Below, in pieces: positions 57,344 through 64,000 of a stretch of DNA of 64,000 nucleotides. Each line of letters begins with the position of its first letter. Within the stretch, counting starts at the first letter, position 1. A program made the position numbers and the translations under genes. The stretch covers positions 124,001 to 188,000 of the forward strand of contig NZ_VOBR01000001.1 in NCBI RefSeq assembly GCF_007845675.1. Direction: 5' to 3'. Under the pieces are notes generated by a model that was not told the origin of the DNA, ran no database searches, and saw only the letters and a program-made list of their open reading frames with translations. This DNA comes from Lentzea tibetensis (GTDB lineage Bacteria; Actinomycetota; Actinomycetes; Mycobacteriales; Pseudonocardiaceae).

Positions 57344-57640
57344 TCATCTGCGGCGGAGCCGGTAGAACAGCTCGTCGAACTTGAGCAGCCTGGCGAGGCT
57401 GTCTGGCTCGGTGTCGGCCACTTCGACGTCGGTGATCCGCCACCGCGGAAACGCTTCCTCGACGTCCGCGCGGGTGGCGCCGCGCGGCAGCACGAGCCGG
57501 AACCGGAGCCGACGGACGCGTCGAGGTCGGTCACGTCGGCGCGCACGATCCGCATGTCGACGCCCTCCCGTTCGGCGCGTTGCCTGGCCCGGCGGAGTGC
57601 GGGCTCGACGATGTCGACTGCGGAGCTTGCCCGCGAACGG
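57344..57640 (-). pseudogene. Decayed class I methyltransferase
   Basis: Remains of a SAM-dependent methyltransferase. One frame carries V-D-I-V-E-P-A-L-R-R-A-R-Q-R-A followed by V-R-A-D-V-T-D-L-D, typical motif II-III text. Then the frame changes near G-S-G and the next frame reads F-R-L-V-L-P-R-G-A-T-R-A-D-V and ends in F-Y-R-L-R-R-R-stop, the normal C-terminus. The glycine-rich SAM loop and the middle of the domain are missing, so the gene has a 5' loss, a frameshift and an internal deletion. Confidence 0.75.
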
Positions 57641-57674
57641 TTCGTGGTCAGCAGTGACGCTTCGAGCCGGGCAC

Positions 57675-59882
57675 CTACCGTTGATTCCCCGCCTGGGCGG
57701 GTGTTCCGGCTTCCACGAGCCCGGTCAGCGCCTGCGGCAACGGGCCGTGGTGCAGGACGCCGAGGCGTTGGGTGGCACGGGTCAGTGCGACGTAGAGCTC
57801 GGCCGCACCGCGCGGGCCGTCGGCGAGGATCCGTTCCGGGTCCACGACCAGGACGGAGTCGAACTCCAGTCCCTTCGTCTCCGACGCCGCCACCGCACCC
57901 GGCACATCCGGTGGCCCGATCACGACGCTGGTGCCCTCGCGACCGGCTTCGTCGCGGCCGAACTCCTCGACGGCAGCGGGCAGTTCGTCCTCGGTGACCA
58001 GCCGGGACCACGGCTGGACGCCGCACGCGCGGACCGACTCCGGTGGCTGGACCTGGGGTGCGAACTCGGCGAGCAGCGCGGCGGCGACGGTCATGATCTC
58101 CGCGGGCGTGCGGTAGTTCACCGTCAGCGACCGGTAGATCCAGCGGCCGGGTGCGTACGGCTCCAGCATCTCCGCCCACGACCTCGCGCCGGCCTCCGAC
58201 CGGCGCTGGGCGAGGTCGCCGACCACCGTGAAGGACTTGCCGGGGCAGCGCCGCATCAGCACCCGCCAGTCCATTTCGGACAGTTCCTGCGCTTCGTCGA
58301 CCACGACGTGCCGGTAGGTCCAGTCGCGGTCCGCGGCGGCGCGTTCGACGAGCTCGCGGGTGTCCTGCTCGACGAAGCGATCCGCCAGGTCCTCCGCGTA
58401 GAGCAGGTCCGTGGCGAACAGGTGGTCCTCGTCGTCCATCGAGTCCTGGCGGCCGACGAGGCTGTCCAGCACGTTCATGGCGTACTCGGCCTCGGCCTTC
58501 TGCTCCCGCGCGGCAGCCTGCGCGGCGGCCTGGTCCGCCGCCTTGTCCCGGCCGAGCAGGTCGACGAGCTCGTCGAGCAACGGCACGTCCGACACCGTCC
58601 AGGCGTCGCCGTCGGCACGCAGCAGCGCCGGGTCGGCACCAGCCGCCCGCAGTCGTTCGAGGGACGAGTACAGCGGTGCCAGCAGTGTTTCCGGCGTGAG
58701 CACCGGCCAGAGCTCGTCGAGCGCGGCGGTGAACGCGTCGTCGTTCGCGAGCTCGTTGAGCATGTCCTTGCGCATCCGCTCCCACGCGCCGCGGTCCGAG
58801 CGGCTCAGCCAGGTCCGGCCGATCCGGCCGATGGCCCGTTCGGTGAGCACGTACGTGACGATCTCGGTGAACGTCACGCGGGCCTCGTTGTGCGGCAACC
58901 CGCTCGCCCGCGCCTCGTCCCTCGCCCACTCGGCGGTCTCGGCGTTGATCTGCACCGCGACGCCGCCCAGGTTGATCGGGATCGGCTCCTCCGGCAGCCG
59001 TTGCCGGTCGGCGATCGCCGCCTCGAGCACACCCAGCATCTTGAGCGAGCCCTTGATCCGGGCGGCTTCCGGCGGGTCCTCGGCGGTGACGCGCAGGCCG
59101 GGCACGAGTCCGCCGGTGGTCGTGAACACCACGTCGGACTCGCCCAGCGACGGCAGCACGCGGCCGATGTGGTTCAGGAACGCCGGGTTGGGCCCGACCA
59201 CGAGCACGCCGTGGCGTTCCATCCGCTCCCGCTGGGTGTAGAGCAGGTACGCGACGCGGTGCAGCGCCACCACGGTCTTCCCGGTGCCGGGACCGCCCTC
59301 GATCACCAGCACACCGGGGTGGTCGAGCCGGATGATCTCGTCCTGCTCGGCCTGGATCGTCGCCACGATGTCGCGCATGCCCTCGCCGCGCGGCGCGTTG
59401 ACCGCCGCGAGCAGGGCCGCGTCCCCTCGTTCGTCGACTCCGGGGCGGCCGAGCACCTCGTCGGTGAACTCGAGCACCTGACGCCCGCGGGTGTGGAACT
59501 GGCGACGCCTGCGCATGTTCTCCGGGTTCGCACCGGTGGCGACGTAGAACGCGCGCGACGCAGGCGCCCGCCAGTCGAGCAGCACCGGGTCGAACTCGTT
59601 CTTCTCGTCGAAGAGACCGATCCGGCCGATGTACGAATGTTCGCCCGAAAGGGTGTCCAACCGGCCGAAGCACAGGCCGTTGTCCGCCACGTCCAGCCGC
59701 TTCGCCTCCTTGGCCAGCGCGCGCACGTGGAAGTCCCGTTCCATGGGTGTCCCGCCGGTTCCGCGCAACGCCGCGGTGAACTCGCCCTTCACCCGCGCGC
59801 GCTCGGCGTCGAGCCGCGTGTAGAGCCCGGCGACGTAATTGCGCTCGGACCGCAGTTCCTCTTCGTACCCCTGAGCTGACAC
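57675..59882 (-). CDS. helR: HelR/HelD-type RNA-polymerase-binding ATPase
   Basis: 735-residue superfamily 1 helicase-like protein. An N-terminal charged helical arm (about 1-65), Walker A GGPGTGKT (196-203), then VVVDEAQELSEMDW near 540, NYRTPAEIMTV near 585 and TKGLEFDSVLVVD...ALTRATQRLGV at the end. This is the HelD class, which pulls RNA polymerase off DNA. HelR members protect polymerase from rifamycins. GTG 59882 has GAGGGG close upstream. It lies 47 nt downstream of the glycosyltransferase in the same direction. Confidence 0.82.
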   Translation of the reverse strand: MSAQGYEEELRSERNYVAGLYTRLDAERARVKGEFTAALRGTGGTPMERDFHVRALAKEAKRLDVADNGLCFGRLDTLSGEHSYIGRIGLFDEKNEFDPVLLDWRAPASRAFYVATGANPENMRRRRQFHTRGRQVLEFTDEVLGRPGVDERGDAALLAAVNAPRGEGMRDIVATIQAEQDEIIRLDHPGVLVIEGGPGTGKTVVALHRVAYLLYTQRERMERHGVLVVGPNPAFLNHIGRVLPSLGESDVVFTTTGGLVPGLRVTAEDPPEAARIKGSLKMLGVLEAAIADRQRLPEEPIPINLGGVAVQINAETAEWARDEARASGLPHNEARVTFTEIVTYVLTERAIGRIGRTWLSRSDRGAWERMRKDMLNELANDDAFTAALDELWPVLTPETLLAPLYSSLERLRAAGADPALLRADGDAWTVSDVPLLDELVDLLGRDKAADQAAAQAAAREQKAEAEYAMNVLDSLVGRQDSMDDEDHLFATDLLYAEDLADRFVEQDTRELVERAAADRDWTYRHVVVDEAQELSEMDWRVLMRRCPGKSFTVVGDLAQRRSEAGARSWAEMLEPYAPGRWIYRSLTVNYRTPAEIMTVAAALLAEFAPQVQPPESVRACGVQPWSRLVTEDELPAAVEEFGRDEAGREGTSVVIGPPDVPGAVAASETKGLEFDSVLVVDPERILADGPRGAAELYVALTRATQRLGVLHHGPLPQALTGLVEAGTPAQAGNQR

Positions 59883-59929
59883 ATTCCCCTCACAGCGCCT
59901 GACTGATTTCAGATTCGATCCCGCAGCGT

Positions 59930-61171
59930 TCACGCGGACACCGGTGACCTGCGCCGGCTGGTCGCGTCGACCAGCAGCGAAGCGGCCACCGCCGCCCCGT
60001 CACCGCGGATCGTGCCCGCTACGGCGGTGGCTCGCGCGCGGGTCTCGGGGGCCAGTGCCGTGCCGAGCGCGACTGACAGGGACTCCGCGGTCGGAGCCGG
60101 ACCGTCGTGCGCCGCACCGATGCCCAGGTCGGCCACCCGGCCCGCGAAGTAGGGCTGGTCCCCTCCCTGGGGCACCACCACCTGCGGCGCGCCGGCACGG
60201 GTGGCTGTCGTCGTGGTGCCCGCGCCGCCGTGGTGCACGACGGCGGCCACCTGCGAGAACAGTACCTGCTGGTTGACCTCGCCGACGGCGAGGCAGTCGT
60301 CGTGGCCGTCGACGACTGCCAGGTCGGCCCAGCCGCGGGCGACGAGCACGCGGCGGCCCTGCGCGCGGATCGCTTCGACGGCCACCTGGGCCACGTCCTT
60401 CGACGCGCCCATGGGCATGCTGCCGAAACCCACGTACACCGGTGGTGCGCCGGCGTCCAGGAACGCCACCAGCTCGGCCGGCAGCGGCCGTTCGTCCGGC
60501 AGGATCCACGCACCGGTCTGCACGACGTCGTGGTCCGGCGTCTCGTGCCACGGGGCCAGCACCGGGTCCGCCGCCAGCCACGGGCGGTCGGTGAAGGCGT
60601 GGTCGCGGACGTCGTTCACCGGCGGCAGGCCGTTCGCCGCCCGGTGGGTGTTGAGCCCCGCGCCGAACAGCGCGTTCGCGTGCTGGGCGTCCAGGTCCCA
60701 CAGCACCCGGTTGTCGGTCACCTCCGCCGGCAGCGGCCTGCCCGGCCTCGCGAGCGGCGGGTGGTGCGGCGACGGCAGGCTGACCGGCTGGAAGCTCGCG
60801 TACACGTAGCCGATGCCCAGTTTCTCGGCGACCGACCGCGCACCGGCCGCAGCGGGCAACAACCCGGTCGCCACCACCACGTCACATCCCTCGGCCGCCG
60901 GGCCGAGCTCGTCGAACTGCGCCGCGACCAGCTGGGCCGCGCGCTCGGAAACGCCCGCCGTCGACGGCGGCGTCGCCCCGGTCACCAACGCGCGCACCGA
61001 CTGGCCGACCGGCACCATCGGCACACCGACGTCGACCAGCCGCGCCGCGAACTCCTCGTCCGGCGGCGCGCACACCCGCACCTCGACGTCGAGTGCCCGC
61101 AGTCGCACCGCCAGTGCGACCAGCGGCTCGACGCCCCCGCGCGAGTCGTACCCCGACAACAACACACGCAC
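59930..61171 (-). CDS. rgt: Rifamycin-type glycosyltransferase
   Basis: 413-residue GT1 glycosyltransferase. It opens with R-V-L-L-S-G-Y-D-S-R-G-G-V-E-P and carries the C-terminal nucleotide-sugar motif HHGGAGTTTTATRAGAPQVV near residue 300, with PQGGDQPYFAGRVADLG. This is the MGT/Rgt group, whose rifamycin members inactivate the drug by glycosylation of the ansa chain. GTG 61171 gives the usual M-R-V-L-L start; ATG 61186 is the alternative. An RAE palindrome lies upstream. Specificity rests on the RAE and fold together. Confidence 0.82.
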   Translation of the reverse strand: MRVLLSGYDSRGGVEPLVALAVRLRALDVEVRVCAPPDEEFAARLVDVGVPMVPVGQSVRALVTGATPPSTAGVSERAAQLVAAQFDELGPAAEGCDVVVATGLLPAAAGARSVAEKLGIGYVYASFQPVSLPSPHHPPLARPGRPLPAEVTDNRVLWDLDAQHANALFGAGLNTHRAANGLPPVNDVRDHAFTDRPWLAADPVLAPWHETPDHDVVQTGAWILPDERPLPAELVAFLDAGAPPVYVGFGSMPMGASKDVAQVAVEAIRAQGRRVLVARGWADLAVVDGHDDCLAVGEVNQQVLFSQVAAVVHHGGAGTTTTATRAGAPQVVVPQGGDQPYFAGRVADLGIGAAHDGPAPTAESLSVALGTALAPETRARATAVAGTIRGDGAAVAASLLVDATSRRRSPVSA

Positions 61172-61229
61172 TTCGCAAACCCCCATTGCCGCGGAATCTG
61201 GCTACGGCCGACGATTCTGCGGTGCGAGT

Positions 61230-61249
61230 GGGGTCTTGCCGCAAGCCCC
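61230..61249. promoter_or_regulatory. Rifamycin-associated element (RAE)
   Basis: The bases GGGGTCTTGCCGCAAGCCCC, read on the minus strand as GGGGCTTGCGGCAAGACCCC, form the RAE palindrome known upstream of rifamycin-inactivation genes; to my memory of the consensus one base differs. It is 58 nt upstream of the glycosyltransferase GTG. Confidence 0.85.
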
Positions 61250-61272
61250 CCGGTGCGCTATACGTTGAGAGT

Positions 61273-61297
61273 GGAAAGAGTGGGTTTTCCTCTTTCC
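61273..61297. terminator. Weak hairpin after the minus-strand gene at 61,305
   Basis: GGAAAGAG and CTCTTTCC form an 8-bp stem with a 9-nt loop just downstream of the stop of the membrane protein gene. It could end that transcript before the RAE promoter. The stem is not GC-rich and has no T-run. Confidence 0.4.
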
Positions 61298-61304
61298 CTC
61301 ATCC

Positions 61305-62213
61305 TCACGCCTTGCAATCCGCCTTCACCGCGGACGCGGCGTGGTGCGCGTACGTGGCCCCGGACCCGTTCCAGTCCTGGCCCCGAGTCAGCAGCTGAAG
61401 CGCGAGCTTCCCGTCCGTGACCTTGTAGGACCCGACTCCGACCCACTTCCCGCGCTGGTCGACCTGCTTGATCTCGAACGACCCCAGCGGCGACCCGGAC
61501 GGCTGGTGCCCGCCGAACACCCGGTAGGACGTGGGGTTGCCGCCGACCTCCTGCAGGTCCCCGTTGGGGATGAACACCGACAGGGCGCAGGTACCGGAGG
61601 AAACGGCACCGGTGGAGAACGTCCACAGCCCGTAGGCGGAGCTGTCGTCCTTGGTGGCGGATCCGGACATGGGGATCGACACGAACGCCGACCCGCACTT
61701 GCCGTCGCCGTGGTCGACCCAGCCTTCACGCCCGTCGCGGAACGTGCCGACCCCGTTGAACCCGCCGCACCCAGGCCCCGCGGTACCGGAGTACGCGGGC
61801 CCGGCCGGAGGCTTCACGATCGGGTTGGTCGGCGTGGCGCTGCTGCCGGGAGGCTGCGACGAGCTCGTTGCCGGCGCGGTCGACGACTGCTGGCCCGACG
61901 ACGGGATCTGCGGGTCGATCACACCGGGGATGTAGCCGTTGCCGGTGCCCGTCTGCTGGGCGATGCCAGCCGGGTTGTCGTCCGAGTCGCCGAGGGTGCC
62001 GATGTACACGGCCGTGGTGACCAGCAGTGCGCCCGCCACGGCCAAAGTGATGATCTTCGGCTTGAAGGTCATCGGCAGCGGCAGCTTGCCGCGCCTGGTG
62101 GCCTCCGGGTCCAACACTTCCCACGACTGGGCGCGTGACTGGCTCCTGGCGCGGGCGTCCGCCATCAGGGCGGGGTCCACCGCCGGGTGCTCGCCCGACC
62201 ACTCTGTCGCCAT
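61305..62213 (-). CDS. Membrane-anchored extracytoplasmic protein, unknown
   Basis: 302 residues. A cytoplasmic N-terminus of about 50 residues is followed by one membrane helix (IITLAVAGALLVTTAVYIG near residue 55), a Ser/Thr/Pro/Gln-rich linker (about 80-145) and a globular C-terminal domain with four cysteines (GPGCGGFNG, GDGKCGSAF, SGTCALSVF, DCKA). The domain is likely outside the cell, with two disulfides. ATG 62213 has GGGAG upstream. No function recognised. The 187 nt before it hold only the terminator listed next. Confidence 0.75.
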   Translation of the reverse strand: MATEWSGEHPAVDPALMADARARSQSRAQSWEVLDPEATRRGKLPLPMTFKPKIITLAVAGALLVTTAVYIGTLGDSDDNPAGIAQQTGTGNGYIPGVIDPQIPSSGQQSSTAPATSSSQPPGSSATPTNPIVKPPAGPAYSGTAGPGCGGFNGVGTFRDGREGWVDHGDGKCGSAFVSIPMSGSATKDDSSAYGLWTFSTGAVSSGTCALSVFIPNGDLQEVGGNPTSYRVFGGHQPSGSPLGSFEIKQVDQRGKWVGVGSYKVTDGKLALQLLTRGQDWNGSGATYAHHAASAVKADCKA

Positions 62214-62353
62214 GCTCCCTGCCTTTTCACTCACAAGTCTGTAGCCCGAGCGTCTCCGAGACGTCGGCACTGTTCCATGCAGGTGTACGGACGGGACCAG
62301 TGGCACGATTTTTCTGACTCGATACCGAGACCAGATCGTTTCACGGAGCTGGA

Positions 62354-62389
62354 CGCGTCGCGTTCCGCCAAGTGGCGGAACACGACGCG
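62354..62389. terminator. Strong hairpin after the FG-GAP gene
   Basis: A 16-bp stem with a single C-A mismatch and an AAGT loop starts 12 nt after the stop of the gene at 62,401. No T-run follows, as is common in actinomycetes. Confidence 0.65.
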
Positions 62390-62400
62390 CTTGTCGCTGG

Positions 62401-64000
62401 TCAGACCGATGGGCGTGGCAGTTCACTGCCCGCAGCGAACCAGTCGTGCCACTTCACGCCGTCACCCGCGAACGCGGTGCCCGTAGAGGTTGCCACGTAC
62501 ACGTCCGCGGCGGTACCGCGGGTGTAGGTCACGATGTCGGCCTTGCCGTCGCCGGTGAAGTCCGCGACGCCGGGGACCTCGTCACCGACCGCGAAGTGGC
62601 CGTGCCACACGGACGCCGTCCCGAAGGACGTGCCGGTCGAGCGGGCCACGGTCACCTGGCCACCGGAGAACAGCACCACGTCGTCACGACCGTCGCCGTC
62701 CACGTCGCCCAGCTCCGGCTTGCCGGGCAGGTTGTCGTGCCACCTCACGCCGTCACCCTCGAACGACGCGCCGGTGGACAGGGCCGCATAGGCCGCGCCG
62801 CCGGTGAACGTGACGATGTCGTCGCGCCCGTCGCCGTTGATGTCACCCGCGACCGGGGTCTCGGTGCCGGCCGCGAAGTGGTCGTGCCACTTCCAGCCGG
62901 TGCCCACGAACGAACGGCCGTTGGACAGCGCCACGAACACGTCCGCCGAGTCGCCTCGGGTGAACGTCGCGATGTCGTCGCGCCCGTCGCCGTTGAAGTC
63001 GCCGACCAGCGGCACCTCGGTGCCCGGCGCGAACAGGCCGTGCCACATCCAGGCGTCCTGCACGAACTTCGTGCCGTCGGACAGGGACACGTAGACCCGG
63101 CCGTCGCCCTTGGTGAACGTGACGACGTCGGCCCTGCCGTCGCCGTCGAAGTCACCGGACATCGGGATCTCCGCGCCGACTGCGAAGTGGTCGTGCCACT
63201 TCACGCCGTTGCCGGTGAAGCCCGACCCGGTCGAGGTCGCCGCGTACACGTCCGCCGCGTCGCCGCGGGTGAACGTGAGCACGTCGTCCCGGCCGTCACC
63301 GTCCACATCGGACACGTTGGAGCCGCGCACCTTGCCGCTGACGACCGCGGACCGCGCACCCTCGTTGCCGGACGCGTCCACCGCGGCGACGCGGTAGCTC
63401 CACGTCTCCCCCGGCTTCAGCGCGCCGTCCCGGAACTGCGGCACCCGCGTGGTGCCGACCAGCGTCTCCGCACCGCCGGCGCGGTAGCCGTACACGCGGT
63501 AGCTGTCCGCACCGACGTTGTCAGCCGCGGGCGACCACTCCAGGCCGATCGAGTGCACCTTCGTACCGACCGTCCTGACCTGAGCAGGCGCGGACGGCGC
63601 GGCGGTGTCCGCGAACGCGGGCACCAGGCTGTCGACCTGGTACTGGGCCGCGGTCCAGGTGCCCTGCGGCCTCAGCGTCACGGTGATCTGCGACTTCGCG
63701 GTCGCGGGCAGCGTGAACGAGTCCTCGAGCCAGCGCGAGGTCCCGTTGCGCAGCGGCTGCACCCAGGTGCCGACCGGCACGCCGTCGACGAGCACGTCCG
63801 CGCGCGCCGGGGCGTTCTGGTCGCTGGTCCGGCGCAGCAACGCGGCACCCTTCACCGAGATCTTGAACGACACCGGCGAGGTGCTGCTCCGCACGTCGTC
63901 GCGCAGGACCACGTCGTCGTCATCGCCCTCGTACTGCGCGGACAACGGGGATTGGCCGCCGCCCGCCTCGGTCCAGCCGTGCGCGGACCGGCTCACCGCG
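62401..64000 (-). CDS. Fn3/FG-GAP-repeat extracellular protein, partial
   Basis: The 5' end lies outside the window. Visible part, about 533 residues: a beta-rich, N-terminal lectin-like segment, a fibronectin type III domain (APAQVRTVGTKVHSIGLEWS through the VAAVDASGNEG strand), then six repeats of about 46-52 residues, each with a D-x-D/N-G-D-G-R-x-D calcium loop and W-H-D or W-H-G near the end. Such repeats fold into a beta-propeller in secreted actinomycete glycosidases and adhesins. No catalytic domain is visible in this part. Confidence 0.85.
   Translation of the reverse strand, partial: AVSRSAHGWTEAGGGQSPLSAQYEGDDDDVVLRDDVRSSTSPVSFKISVKGAALLRRTSDQNAPARADVLVDGVPVGTWVQPLRNGTSRWLEDSFTLPATAKSQITVTLRPQGTWTAAQYQVDSLVPAFADTAAPSAPAQVRTVGTKVHSIGLEWSPAADNVGADSYRVYGYRAGGAETLVGTTRVPQFRDGALKPGETWSYRVAAVDASGNEGARSAVVSGKVRGSNVSDVDGDGRDDVLTFTRGDAADVYAATSTGSGFTGNGVKWHDHFAVGAEIPMSGDFDGDGRADVVTFTKGDGRVYVSLSDGTKFVQDAWMWHGLFAPGTEVPLVGDFNGDGRDDIATFTRGDSADVFVALSNGRSFVGTGWKWHDHFAAGTETPVAGDINGDGRDDIVTFTGGAAYAALSTGASFEGDGVRWHDNLPGKPELGDVDGDGRDDVVLFSGGQVTVARSTGTSFGTASVWHGHFAVGDEVPGVADFTGDGKADIVTYTRGTAADVYVATSTGTAFAGDGVKWHDWFAAGSELPRPSV

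Noticed and set aside
57344-59673. Very long minus-strand frame upstream of the TetR gene
   Set aside because: It is a shadow of helR in another frame that runs through the methyltransferase remnant into the true TetR gene; only the last part is a protein.

Overview
The window is GC-rich DNA packed with genes in short overlapping operons with many GTG starts, which is typical of a high-GC actinomycete. The gene families (RAE-linked rifamycin resistance, F420-dependent enzymes, FG-GAP/Fn3 secreted protein, 'NEFSG..NVVQA' tag protein) suggest a filamentous soil actinomycete of the Pseudonocardiales type; that placement is inference, not proof.

Positions 1 to about 55,600 are an almost complete cholesterol/sterol catabolic island, equivalent to the Mycobacterium tuberculosis Rv3502c-Rv3574 region but re-assorted. 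Side-chain activation and beta-oxidation: hsd4A-like SDR (cut by the window edge), a zinc alcohol dehydrogenase, fdxD, fadE26-fadE27 (chsE4-chsE5), fadD19, echA19, a second acyl-CoA synthetase, a DUF35/ltp4/ltp3 block, cyp125, fadA5, hsd4B, and a six-gene operon fadE34-fadE28-fadE29-chsH2-chsH1-ltp2. Ring A/B opening: kstD, a Tat-signal KstD homologue, a Delta4(5alpha)-type dehydrogenase, kshA and kshB in one operon, and hsaE-G-F-A-D-C-B in one operon. Ring C/D (HIP) degradation: fadD3, fadE30, ipdF, echA20, ipdA, ipdB, ipdC, fadA6, fadE31-32-33 and two SDRs.

Regulation can be read from the sequence. Nine strong or near-match KstR palindromes (TnnAACnnGTTnnA) sit at the divergent promoters of the side-chain and ring A/B genes, including one in front of kstR itself (54,989-55,606). 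The HIP genes instead carry a KstR2-type box (AnCAAGnnCTTGnT, 30,312-30,325) between fadE30 and fadD3, plus a related palindrome with wider spacing (23,245-23,262) in front of echA20. kstR2 lies inside the fadE30-ipdF-kstR2-fadA6 operon.

Interruptions of the island: 3,767-5,119 is an unrelated membrane protein with an 'NEFSG...NVVQA' N-terminal tag; 18,091-18,589 is a gene-free stretch between convergent genes that contains a 77-nt-arm imperfect inverted repeat and a perfect composite hairpin.

From 55,581 to the end the content changes: an MBL-fold hydrolase with a TetR regulator, a decayed methyltransferase, then a minus-strand pair made of a HelR/HelD-type RNA-polymerase ATPase and a rifamycin-type glycosyltransferase preceded by an RAE palindrome (61,230-61,249), a probable rifamycin-resistance operon. 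The window closes with a membrane-anchored unknown protein and a partial Fn3/FG-GAP-repeat extracellular protein. No tRNA, rRNA, CRISPR, insertion sequence or origin was recognised.
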